This document shows positions 7,035 to 15,177 of a DNA stretch of 31,808 nt, piece after piece. The notes beneath the pieces are model-generated. The model made no database searches and had not been told where the DNA came from. It saw only the letters and a program-made list of their open reading frames with translations. The position numbers and the translations under genes are program-made. Each line of letters starts with the position of its first letter. Positions within the stretch are counted from its first letter, which is position 1. The stretch is from a virus. The stretch spans positions 1-31,808 of the IMG/VR virus record IMGVR_UViG_3300031576_000229. The stretch is one strand, 5' to 3'.

Positions 7035-8285
7035 TTACACATTCTTCACGGCTTGCACGGCTATCCGGACGTCAGTGACGGCCGCCGAAAGCTGCGCCGT
7101 CCAGTTATTCGCCGCCGCGGTCTGCGTCCAGGGCACGGCGAAAGGAACGACCGCCCCGCCATTGGCGGCGATCGCCAACGAGAAGCGCACCGTGCCGCCG
7201 GTCGCATCGCGGAAATCAACGCGCACGGCTGTCGCGCTGCTGTTCGTGACTATCAGCAGCGTCAGATCGTGGAACACGCCGGCCGCGCCAGCCGCGAGCA
7301 GCGTCGTCTCAGTCGTGGATGAGAGCGTGATCGTGGACTGCGTGACTAGGTCGCGCACGTGATTGAGCACCACGACCTGACGGCCCAGATCATCAAACCG
7401 GGCGTCCACCCGATCCGCATCCGCAACCGCGGTCGGATTTGTGGTGAGCGCCTTGCCGCCGAACTTGACCGGGTTGCCGCTGTCGGCCGCATCGTGCGCA
7501 ACGTTGCCGGTGGCGTTCGAGGCCGTCACAGTACCATCCACGGTCAGAGAGCCGCCGTTGTCGTCCACCGAAATTAACCCAGTGGAATCAGACGCCAGTG
7601 TGACGCGTAAAGCCGTCACCTCCGTCCCGCCGCCAGTGATTGAAAGAGGAGCCGGGACGGTCACTACATCGACGTCGCCAATATTATTCGCGCCAGCCGG
7701 GAGCGCGGCATCAATCGTCGCTGAGGTCCACAATCGCCCCGCATTTATCTGCAAAGGTTCATAATCGCCGTCAGTCCCACTGAGGTTGGCCGGCGTCGCC
7801 TTACGCACGGCCAGGGACTGGATTCCGGGATCCCCATTGCCGGCAACCACATCCTCAGCCAGCACCAGGTTGTCAATCAGCTGGAGGGCCACGAGCGCCG
7901 CCCCATTCTCCTGCACGGCGAACGTACCGCCGTTGTCCACGGTGAGTGAACCGCCCGCATCATCCACACTAAGAGAGGCTCCGGCGTCATCGACGGAAAT
8001 GACGTTGCCACCATCCTGCACAGTCACCGTACCGTCCACGGTAAGCGACGCCCCCGCGTCCGAGACCGGCAGCGGCTTGGCCACGGAGACCGCGCGCAAG
8101 ATGTCGCTCGCATCCTCCCAGAGAATGGCGTTGCCAGTGATCGTCGCGTCGGTATCGCCCTCGGTGTACTGAGTCCCGCCGCCGCCACCGGCGTCAACGA
8201 TCACGTGCTGCGTGTGCTCTTCGGCGGATTCAGTTGTCTTCAGCTTGAACTTATTGCCCAAGCCGTCATGCCTGGTTAGGCTCAT
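7035..8285 (-). CDS. Putative fibre-like protein with repeated VDDAG motifs
   Basis: A 416-residue protein. Residues about 72-120 and 240-255 carry a short repeat of the form VDDAGxSLTVDG (at least six copies, in variants such as DAGASLSVDDAGG and DNGGSLTVDG), as in beta-helical phage fibres or spikes. The C-terminal third has a compact beta domain (TLLIVTNSSATAVRVDFRD, RFSLAIAANGGAVVPF) that resembles other phage structural caps. Glycine near residues 32-37 forms a flexible linker. It follows the 8292 gene by six bases. A trimeric fibre or spike role is inferred from the repeats. Confidence 0.6.
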   Translation of the reverse strand: MSLTRHDGLGNKFKLKTTESAEEHTQHVIVDAGGGGGTQYTEGDTDATITGNAILWEDASDILRAVSVAKPLPVSDAGASLTVDGTVTVQDGGNVISVDDAGASLSVDDAGGSLTVDNGGTFAVQENGAALVALQLIDNLVLAEDVVAGNGDPGIQSLAVRKATPANLSGTDGDYEPLQINAGRLWTSATIDAALPAGANNIGDVDVVTVPAPLSITGGGTEVTALRVTLASDSTGLISVDDNGGSLTVDGTVTASNATGNVAHDAADSGNPVKFGGKALTTNPTAVADADRVDARFDDLGRQVVVLNHVRDLVTQSTITLSSTTETTLLAAGAAGVFHDLTLLIVTNSSATAVRVDFRDATGGTVRFSLAIAANGGAVVPFAVPWTQTAAANNWTAQLSAAVTDVRIAVQAVKNV

Positions 8286-8291
8286 AATCCC

Positions 8292-8801
8292 TCAACTCGT
8301 CGCGATCGTGATCTGCTGACCGGTCTCAAATCTGCCGCGCTCAACCGTGTAGATCGCGCCATCGTTCATCTTCATCTGGCAATCGAAGTAGTACGTGCGG
8401 CGAGCAGTCAGGTTGACCGTGTTGGCCGCCGTCAGATCAAAGCGCAACTCCGGAGTCGAGGCGGATAGGATCTGCCCAATGCCAACGTTGTTCGTCGTCG
8501 TGATGGACTGCATCCCACCCGACGAAGTCCAGGTCGCGTTCGCCGTCGCGTCCGCCGCCGTCTGACTCGCCTTGATCGTGAGCCAGGCAGTTGAGACCGT
8601 CCGCGCAGCCCCACTGCGCAGCGCCGGGACAATCGGGTAAATGAGCAGTTCCCGCGTGTCGCCGGCGACCAGCCCGGCGACATGGTCGGCAACCCGCGTC
8701 CCATAGACGCCGAGTTGCTGGCCACGCAAGGATGTCGCCCATTCATCATCCCAGTCACCAAAACCCGGACGGTACCGGATTGGCAGATTGCGCACGCTCA
8801 T
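8292..8801 (-). CDS. Putative virion structural protein
   Basis: A 169-residue protein. The N-terminus (MSVRNLPIRYRPG) leads to a basic and aromatic segment, then LLIYPIVPALRSG, WLTIKASQTAAD, and a strand pair RTYYFDCQMKMNDGAIYTVERGRF. The last strand pair resembles a phage protein type with a beta-sandwich that binds along the virion. The ATG at 8801 overlaps the previous stop in ATGA and is preferred to the longer form. Exact role unknown. Confidence 0.6.
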   Translation of the reverse strand: MSVRNLPIRYRPGFGDWDDEWATSLRGQQLGVYGTRVADHVAGLVAGDTRELLIYPIVPALRSGAARTVSTAWLTIKASQTAADATANATWTSSGGMQSITTTNNVGIGQILSASTPELRFDLTAANTVNLTARRTYYFDCQMKMNDGAIYTVERGRFETGQQITIATS

Positions 8802-9040
8802 TCTCCGCACAGATACTCCTTTTCGAGCGCCGCAAATGAACGGCAAATCTGATCATCAATCTGCCGCCGCAGCTCATCAGCCAGGAGCCTGACCTCAGCC
8901 TCGGTGAGGGCCGCATCACCGCCATTGACTGGCCTCGCCATCTCCACGGCCAGACAGAAACAACAAGCCAGTGGCTGACTACAGAAGACACAGAAGTAGG
9001 TTCGTGAAACCTCACAGGTTGCGACGGAGATTTCCTTCAT
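8798..9040 (-). CDS. Small cysteine-rich hypothetical protein
   Basis: An 80-residue protein. The first 30 residues hold seven cysteines (CEVSRTYFCVFCSQPLACCFC), which could make a zinc knuckle; the rest is a charged helix (EAEVRLLADELRRQIDDQI). An inner start at MARPVN would remove the cysteine region. The ATG shares a base with the previous stop (TGATG), so the two are coupled. No family recognised. Confidence 0.5.
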   Translation of the reverse strand: MKEISVATCEVSRTYFCVFCSQPLACCFCLAVEMARPVNGGDAALTEAEVRLLADELRRQIDDQICRSFAALEKEYLCGE

Positions 9041-9285
9041 CAGCGCCCCCGGTGGCGAAGCTTCTGCCGAAGTCTCGACGCCACTCCCCCACCCTGTTTA
9101 ATTTCCGAGGGTTTCGGGAGATCGGCCGGCGTACTGACAGGCAGCTCCTCAATCTGAGTGGGCGCATCTTCCACGAACAGGGTCGCAACGCCGCGCTCGA
9201 TCAGCAGCAGCGCCACCGGCTTCGCCGGATCAAGCACATCGCCCACGCTGCTCATCTGATACGGCTTAAGCAGTCGGATTTTCAT
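9040..9285 (-). CDS. Small phage head-region hypothetical protein
   Basis: An 81-residue protein with the pattern MKIRLLKPYQMSSVGDVLDP followed by ALLLIERGVATL, a short type often seen near capsid genes (KxxLLKPYxxxxGDVID...LIxRGxA). The C-terminal 30 residues are basic and probably disordered. Behind GAGGG; overlaps the upstream gene by 20 bases. Function unknown. Confidence 0.6.
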   Translation of the reverse strand: MKIRLLKPYQMSSVGDVLDPAKPVALLLIERGVATLFVEDAPTQIEELPVSTPADLPKPSEIKQGGGVASRLRQKLRHRGR

Positions 9286-9556
9286 AAGCCCTCACAGTCA
9301 CCCGGAGCACAGCGCGCCCGGAGTAAAAATGCCACGCCTCACCATCAGCCCACTCGACGCCATTGCGCGCGGTCTCCCGCGCGCGTTCAAGCGTCGAATC
9401 GAGCGGCGCCTTCATCACGCGCTCCAGCTTCTTGCCATCATTGAGATGGACAGCAAGAAGCCAGGCACGCGCTGACGAGTCGAGCGGAGCCTCGACCGTA
9501 ACACCAGCCCGGCCTGCGACCGGTGGCTCTTTCTGTCGCCAGAAACTCAGCTTCAT
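9266..9556 (-). CDS. Hypothetical protein, paralogue of 10025-10300
   Basis: A 96-residue protein. Its last 40 residues (ARNGVEWADGEAWHFYSGR followed by AVLRVTV) match the end of the product of 10025-10300 (GRNGINWVEGRAWVHYPARR, VVKVTI), so the two genes arose by duplication on either side of the structural gene 9567-10025. The conserved part looks like a small beta domain. The start follows GAGG at nine bases. Function unknown; position suggests a head or connector accessory. Confidence 0.55.
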   Translation of the reverse strand: MKLSFWRQKEPPVAGRAGVTVEAPLDSSARAWLLAVHLNDGKKLERVMKAPLDSTLERARETARNGVEWADGEAWHFYSGRAVLRVTVRAYENPTA

Positions 9557-9566
9557 GCGATCAACC

Positions 9567-10025
9567 TCAGACGATCAACCGCTGCGAGTAACCAGCCTCA
9601 GCGGCTGAGCTCGGTGACTGCTCGGCCCGCGTGAGGACGCAAACGCAAACGCTAAACCCGCCAGCCGTACCATCACCGTTCGTCGCCACCAGATCGAGGT
9701 ACCGCTTCCGCCTCGTCAGGTCGAGGCAGATCGAGAACAGTTTGTTGTCGTCCGTCGCGCTGGGAAGTGTCGAGGTCGAGCCGGCGTCATTGGCCGACGT
9801 GCCGAAGATTGCCCCAGTCACGTCCGCCATGCCCGACCCTGACGTATCAGACTCCTGGACCTTGAGCGCAGCCACCGCAATATCATTCGCGCCCATGACC
9901 CAGATGAACTCAGCATAGTCATAGCCGAGCGTGTCGATCTCAACCGTAGTCCACGAGGCATTATCCACAATGGCCACCGGAAAGGTGACCCCAATTACTT
10001 TCTTGTCTTGCGCCGCAATCATCAT
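9567..10025 (-). CDS. Putative capsid decoration / structural protein
   Basis: A 152-residue, cysteine-poor beta protein with strands VIGVTFPVAIVDNASWTTVE, YAEFIWVMGANDIAVAAL and YLDLVATNGDGTAGGF. This is typical of small, high-copy virion proteins encoded next to the capsid gene. The start is the ATG that shares its A with the previous stop (TGATG), behind GGAGG; the longer form overlaps a real gene. Decoration is inferred from position and composition. Confidence 0.6.
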   Translation of the reverse strand: MMIAAQDKKVIGVTFPVAIVDNASWTTVEIDTLGYDYAEFIWVMGANDIAVAALKVQESDTSGSGMADVTGAIFGTSANDAGSTSTLPSATDDNKLFSICLDLTRRKRYLDLVATNGDGTAGGFSVCVCVLTRAEQSPSSAAEAGYSQRLIV

Positions 10026-10300
10026 CAGCCTCCAAAATGTTCGGCCCGCAGGATCGTCACTTTCACGACCCTGCGCGCGGGGTAATGGACCCAAGCCCGG
10101 CCCTCGACCCAGTTAATGCCGTTGCGCCCAATCTGCTGAGCCAGGTCCTCAAGCTCCTCGATCGGGAGCACAAGCGACTGCTCGAGGCGTCTGCCAGTAT
10201 CGAGCACAGTGGTGAGCACGTAACCTTGCGGCTGCTGCTGATCAGCGGCCGCGGCGGGCGTCTCGAAAGACGCCCGCTCCTGCTTTCTCCTAGTCGCCAT
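10025..10300 (-). CDS. Hypothetical protein, paralogue of 9266-9556
   Basis: A 91-residue protein with a basic, Ala/Gln-rich start (including AAADQQQPQ, where a GCT triplet run is read as glutamine) and a conserved C-terminal module RNGINWVEGRAWVHYPAR shared with its paralogue. The ATG at 10300 is behind a purine-rich AAGGGGGG site. It directly follows the capsid gene. Function unknown. Confidence 0.55.
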   Translation of the reverse strand: MATRRKQERASFETPAAAADQQQPQGYVLTTVLDTGRRLEQSLVLPIEELEDLAQQIGRNGINWVEGRAWVHYPARRVVKVTILRAEHFGG

Positions 10301-10311
10301 CCGCACCCCCC

Positions 10312-11685
10312 TTAGCTCGACGCCATAATCAGACCGACCACGGGGCCGGCATTCGTGGTGTCGCCCACATCGTGCACGACGATATCGAATCGCTCCGAAC
10401 CCTTGATCCCGATCTCGTCAGTGTCGAAATAACGATGCTCACTCATCGAGATCGTCGTCTGCCGGCGGTCTCCGAAGCGCGAGGCCAGGCGCAGATCGCC
10501 GAATACGACTGGGACCTGGGAATTCGCCTCGGTCTTCGGCATCACTTGCGAAGTCTCGACCGGATAGCCCAGGAAGGTACGCATCCGCTTGCCCTCGATT
10601 TCCTCCGCCGTCACGCCGCCCGCGGCCGTCGCCAGCCGCTGCATCACGGTCGACCAGAAGAAGCGCCCACAGAACCAGCGCGTAACACGGTTGTCGGCAT
10701 ACTCGGGCAGCGAGCCGACTACTGAGTTGAAATTGGCCAAGGTCAGTTCCGAATAGGCGTTGCCCGCGCCCACAACCAAGCCCACGCCGCCCGACGCGGT
10801 GTAGACCGTTTTCAGTCGATTCCTAACTCCTTCAATTCCACCATACGTGCTCGTGCCATCGCCATTGAAGCCACACTCATCCTCTTTGTTGGCGAAAGCG
10901 TAGCCGACCTCGCCGGCCAAGTCATCGCCCAGCGCGACAATGATGTCTTCATTGAGCTCAGAGGAAATCCGCGTGAGTGTCATCAACTTGCGCGCGGTCA
11001 GAGTGATTTGGTCCCAGGTCTTTTCCGACTCAGTGGGAGCCGTGGCTTCACCCGAGAAGTAGGCGGTCAGGCCGCCAATCCTGCGGCCTAAAGACTTTGT
11101 GTCCCGCATCATCGGCGTGACGCGCGAGAAGCGACGAAACACGCCATACTCTTCGCGCAGGTCGATCAGATCGTTCTCGAACTCAGGCGGCACGAGATAC
11201 CCACCCGTGGTGTTGATCGACTCCTTCATCGTCTTAAATTCACGGCCCTGCTCATCGATGAGCTTGACGCCGTGATCAAGACAATACTGCGCGGCCAACT
11301 CCGACTTGCCGAGCAGTGCCGAGGCCCACATCCCAAAGCGGTAGGCAGCCTCGGAACTTTCACGCTTCGTGTCACGCCGGAAGTTTTTCACGCTGCCCCA
11401 GCGCGGACGATGATCGATCCGACTTTCGCCCGGATCGTCGAAGCTACGCCTGCCCTTGCTCTCACCCGGCTCATTCGCTGTTAGTTCAGTTTCGGCGTCT
11501 TCGAGGAACTGAAGGTCGCTAATCCGGTCCTTCAGCCACTTCGCTTCAGTGATGCGATGCGCGAGGGTTTGATGTTCCTCTTCAGTCGCAGCTTCGCCCT
11601 TGGCCTCGAGCTCCGCCGCCAGTGCTTTCTGATCCTGCACCAGCTTCAGGAGCTTGGCCCTCAAGCCTTTTATTCTGTCGCTCAT
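10312..11685 (-). CDS. HK97-family major capsid protein
   Basis: A 457-residue capsid precursor. Residues 1-65 form a charged coiled coil, the delta or scaffolding domain, which the protease encoded next door should remove. The body starts near YRFGMWASALL and carries family landmarks: TTGGYLVPPEFENDLIDL, RVTPM, LTRISSELNEDI, a NKEDECGFNGDGTSTYGGI loop, RWFCGRFFWSTVMQRL, FLGYPVETSQVMP and VVFGDLRLASRFGDR. The start follows GAGGTGA. It is the gene after the protease, as in most HK97-type modules. Confidence 0.93.
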   Translation of the reverse strand: MSDRIKGLRAKLLKLVQDQKALAAELEAKGEAATEEEHQTLAHRITEAKWLKDRISDLQFLEDAETELTANEPGESKGRRSFDDPGESRIDHRPRWGSVKNFRRDTKRESSEAAYRFGMWASALLGKSELAAQYCLDHGVKLIDEQGREFKTMKESINTTGGYLVPPEFENDLIDLREEYGVFRRFSRVTPMMRDTKSLGRRIGGLTAYFSGEATAPTESEKTWDQITLTARKLMTLTRISSELNEDIIVALGDDLAGEVGYAFANKEDECGFNGDGTSTYGGIEGVRNRLKTVYTASGGVGLVVGAGNAYSELTLANFNSVVGSLPEYADNRVTRWFCGRFFWSTVMQRLATAAGGVTAEEIEGKRMRTFLGYPVETSQVMPKTEANSQVPVVFGDLRLASRFGDRRQTTISMSEHRYFDTDEIGIKGSERFDIVVHDVGDTTNAGPVVGLIMASS

Positions 11686-11693
11686 GTCTCACC

Positions 11694-12929
11694 TCAAGTT
11701 ATCAGTTCTATCTCACGCAACTGATTCAGCTTGTCAGTGAGTGATGAGCGCCAATCGAAGTTATTGATTGACGGCTGATCGGCTCGGCTGCGCTCTTCGG
11801 GTTGCACAGTTTCAGGTTCGGGAGTGAGAGCAGCTTTGCTCTCATCCCAGGGAACGAGGATTGTGTCGTCCTCGAATTCACGCCGCATCTTTGCATAGTA
11901 CCGTTCGACTTTGCCCCGAACGGCCTCCGCATCGTCAGCGGGAATGTCCACTCCGCCGCGCCCGCCCTGCAGAGCGGCCGCAACGGCAAAGATCGCTTTG
12001 GGAACCGCCATGAGTTCCCCACGAATCACATCCGCGAACGGGAGCTTGTAGCTCCCGAAATCCTTCGGCTTCGAAGCATCATACCAGAAGTGAGCCTTTC
12101 GGTAGTCGCCATTCGGCTCGTCTTCGGCCCCGGCCCAAGCCCGCACACGCCCGCGCGCCACATCCGAGTCCCAGTCACGATCTCGCGCAGCCAGTGGCAA
12201 ATCCATCGCGCCGGTCGCGCCCTTGATCTCAGTTGCGGGCGCAGGACCTTCTCCCGCGAGCGGCAACTCAGAGAGCAGCACGCGGAGCTTCAACAGGTAC
12301 TCAGCAAACTCAGCTTTGCCGGACTTGAACTCGCTGATCACAGTTTCAACGCGCCGGACCAATGCGGCACAGTTCTCCACGGATTTACCCGCGACGGATG
12401 TCGCGGGGTTCATGCCCCGCAGAACATCAGACGTGTCCTCAAGCCTGACCTCGCGCAGGTTCCTCACCCTTGTTTCAGCCGCTTCTCTCTGATTCACAAC
12501 CTCGAAATCATATTTGCCGGGGATAGAGTCGTAGCCGAAGGACATCTCAATTGGCGCGCCAGCCTTGATCGCTTCGAATACTTCATCGCCGCGCGGCGTA
12601 CCGAGGTACTCGCGCGCCACCTCCAGGCCGCCAACCGCATCAGGCGCGCTCTCGAACACAGATGCCGGCAGCGCATCGCGCCCAACCTCGCGCAGTGAGC
12701 GCACGACGGCAATCGGAGGCGTGCAAAAGTAATCAAAGCCGTCCGAACCATGATTCCAGAGATGTAAAACCTTATGGCCGCGCTCACGAATCGTTTTTGC
12801 AAAAGCGCCGAGCCAGAGCCTGTCCCCGCCCAGGTCCACATTGCCGAACACAGCAGCGATGCCAGTCACCGTCCGGCCCTCAATCCCCTTCACAAACTGC
12901 GGCAGATTCTTGAACTCGCGTTCAGCCAT
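11694..12929 (-). CDS. HK97-type prohead protease with C-terminal extension
   Basis: A 411-residue protein. Residues 1-170 are the U35 prohead protease: TVTGIAAVFGNVDLGGDRLW, a HLWNHG motif with the likely catalytic histidine, and IEMSFGYDSIPGKY with the likely serine. After a linker, residues about 220-350 form a second domain (RDRDWDSDVARGRVRAWAG, KAHFWYDASKPKDFGSYKLP, RGGVDIPADDAEAVRGKVER). This is a known fusion partner in phage proteases, perhaps for targeting the capsid. The ATG at 12929 follows GGAGGGG and overlaps the portal gene by eight bases. Confidence 0.88.
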   Translation of the reverse strand: MAEREFKNLPQFVKGIEGRTVTGIAAVFGNVDLGGDRLWLGAFAKTIRERGHKVLHLWNHGSDGFDYFCTPPIAVVRSLREVGRDALPASVFESAPDAVGGLEVAREYLGTPRGDEVFEAIKAGAPIEMSFGYDSIPGKYDFEVVNQREAAETRVRNLREVRLEDTSDVLRGMNPATSVAGKSVENCAALVRRVETVISEFKSGKAEFAEYLLKLRVLLSELPLAGEGPAPATEIKGATGAMDLPLAARDRDWDSDVARGRVRAWAGAEDEPNGDYRKAHFWYDASKPKDFGSYKLPFADVIRGELMAVPKAIFAVAAALQGGRGGVDIPADDAEAVRGKVERYYAKMRREFEDDTILVPWDESKAALTPEPETVQPEERSRADQPSINNFDWRSSLTDKLNQLREIELIT

Positions 12930-15177
12930 CGCTTTCCCCTCCAACTATCGGAATATGAATGCACCGGCACGCGCCATAGCCCGATCCGCACTCAGGATTC
13001 GGGACCATCGGAAGATCTTCCTCGAGCTCCGCCATCATCCCGTCCGCGTCCGTGCACGGGTCGCAGGTGCGCGCATCGAGCACCGACGTATACACCCAAC
13101 CTTCAACTATCACCCCCACGGCCTTCGGCTTCGCCGCATAGAGCCGGCCCTCCGCCGCCCTGCCCAAATTTACGGCGACATTCGCCGCTTCGGATGCCGC
13201 GCGCGAAAGGAACGCGGTGCTCTGGCCCTCCAGTTGCGCACGCACCGCGTCCTGCAATTTCTCCGCGCTGACCAGCGAGACGAGGTGTGCTGCTGCTGCT
13301 GCCGCCCGGGCCTGCACGTCATTCAGCACGCGACTAATCGTCGCTTCGGCCAGGCGATCCAACGCCGTCTCGTCAACCTCGCCGACCTTCAAGCCCTTCA
13401 GCGGCCTAATCTCCTCAAGCCGCTTCTCATCAGCGCCGGCGAAGCGTTGGCGCTGCAGTTCCTGACGGATCAGCGCTCGCCCATCGACATAAAGCCTCTC
13501 CACGCGATCCCGCACGCCGGCATGGGAAGACTGCGGCCAATCGAGCACCAGCTTGTGGTAGTCGCGCGGGGCCAGTTGCGCAAGCTTCCGCACGGCCTCC
13601 GCGATCAACACCCCGCGCACAATGAGGAGCCACGCTTCGATCTCAGCCCGGCCCGCATCCATCGCCGCGCCCGTCGCGCGCACGTTAGCCTTGCGCTCCA
13701 GGTCATTTGGCTCCCGCCAGCAGGCGACGCCATCCCAGTCGAAGGACTTGCGCGCGCGTCCGCCAGCACGCTTCTCACCCGCATCGCCGGCCGTTTCCTC
13801 AGTCACCTCTTCCGGCCTGCGGGCGCCGGTCAATACCAGGCTGATCGCGGACGCAGTCACGCCAGCAGCAGCCTCAAGCTGCCGCCTGATCACATCCGGC
13901 GTAATCGGGATCTGGTTTACACGCCGGAGGTAGTAATCACCATCCGGGCGTGGCGGATAACCGAGCACGCTGAGCGCCTGGTTGAGCGTAAGCAGGCCAA
14001 CACGGAAGTCCTCTCGCGCACGCTGTGAGCGGGAAGCAATCTCTTCCTGCAAGGCCATCACCTGGTCCATATCCCAGTTCACCCGCACAGATTCGGAGAG
14101 CACCGCCTTACCACCTTCCCACTCCGGCAAGAGCGTCCAGGTCAGAAAGGTCCGCAGCCGCTTGAACAAGGGCGACATCGTGTTCATCCAGAAGTCACGC
14201 TGCGATTCCTTAGCTGATCCGCGCTGGTTGACGTAGAGCAGACCGACGAAAGCACCGACCAGCAGCGGCGGCACGCCAAAGACCGCGCAGATGCGGGCTT
14301 CAATCTGAGCGCGCAGCGTCTGCGATTCAATCTCACTCAGGTCACTGCCGATCTTCTGATAATCGGCATTCTCATCGAGCACAGCCGGCCCGCGCTCCAT
14401 TTCCCCGCCCCAGCCGTAACGGTCGACCCATCGCTCCTGGATCTTCCGCGCCTGCTCTTCGGTGAGCGCGCGGCCCTTGATTTTGATGATCCCACTCGGG
14501 ACCCCCGCATTTTGAAAGAACGCCCGGACATAATCCGTCTGCTGAGAGTCAGCCTCGACAGAACCAAGAGCCACGCCAAGTGGAGCCAGCCCATGATACC
14601 GGTTCGAGATGTCAGTCAGCCGCGAGCACAAAATATCTCGCGAGGCAAACCTGACAGTCTCGCCGCCGCTCTTCCACTCATAGCCGGTGATGCGACGGCC
14701 GGCAATCACAGGAGCCATCTTCGCCGGATCAAGCGGCCAGAGCTCGACCGGCTTATCACTTCCCTTCCCACGCACAATCTCCGCGTAGAACGCGCCGGCA
14801 ACCTGCTCACTTACCAACCAGCTTTGCAGAAACTGAGCGCCATCCATCTCTTCATTCGGACGCAGCAGCAACCGGCGAAGCGAATGGCCCGGCTCAGCAG
14901 TCCACTGCCCAGCCTTCCCAGCCCGCTCCACGATCGGCTCCGGATCGAGCGCAGCCTCCGCGATTTTCCTTACGCACGCATAAACCAATTCATTGCGCCG
15001 GTGCCACGAAACCAGACTGTTGATATTCGTAGACGGGTACGCAGCCAGCCCCTGCACACCAACCCGCGCTGAATCAAAAGCATGCTTCAAAGATCGATCG
15101 TCGAGAGAAGAGGGAGATAGCAGTCGCTCACGCCCGCCCGCCCGCCAGAAAGCTTTTGCGCGGTCCCTCCACGTCAC
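12922..15177 (-). CDS. Portal protein fused to MuF-like head morphogenesis domain
   Basis: A 751-residue fusion. Residues about 50-400 are an HK97-type portal (LVYACVRKIAEAALDPEP, ELWPLDPAKMAPV, FFQNAGVPSGIIKIKG, ICAVFGVPPLLVG). After a linker, residues about 490-745 form a minor head protein of the Mu gpF / SPP1 gp7 type, with TCDPCTDADG (C705, C708) and CRCIHIP (C737, C739), which mark its C-terminal metal-binding end. A run of six alanines (QARAAAAAAHLV) comes from a GCT repeat at 13289-13306. The GTG start overlaps the terminase stop (GTGA) behind AGGGAG. An ATG at 15234 is less likely. Confidence 0.88.
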   Translation of the reverse strand: MTWRDRAKAFWRAGGRERLLSPSSLDDRSLKHAFDSARVGVQGLAAYPSTNINSLVSWHRRNELVYACVRKIAEAALDPEPIVERAGKAGQWTAEPGHSLRRLLLRPNEEMDGAQFLQSWLVSEQVAGAFYAEIVRGKGSDKPVELWPLDPAKMAPVIAGRRITGYEWKSGGETVRFASRDILCSRLTDISNRYHGLAPLGVALGSVEADSQQTDYVRAFFQNAGVPSGIIKIKGRALTEEQARKIQERWVDRYGWGGEMERGPAVLDENADYQKIGSDLSEIESQTLRAQIEARICAVFGVPPLLVGAFVGLLYVNQRGSAKESQRDFWMNTMSPLFKRLRTFLTWTLLPEWEGGKAVLSESVRVNWDMDQVMALQEEIASRSQRAREDFRVGLLTLNQALSVLGYPPRPDGDYYLRRVNQIPITPDVIRRQLEAAAGVTASAISLVLTGARRPEEVTEETAGDAGEKRAGGRARKSFDWDGVACWREPNDLERKANVRATGAAMDAGRAEIEAWLLIVRGVLIAEAVRKLAQLAPRDYHKLVLDWPQSSHAGVRDRVERLYVDGRALIRQELQRQRFAGADEKRLEEIRPLKGLKVGEVDETALDRLAEATISRVLNDVQARAAAAAAHLVSLVSAEKLQDAVRAQLEGQSTAFLSRAASEAANVAVNLGRAAEGRLYAAKPKAVGVIVEGWVYTSVLDARTCDPCTDADGMMAELEEDLPMVPNPECGSGYGACRCIHIPIVGGESDG

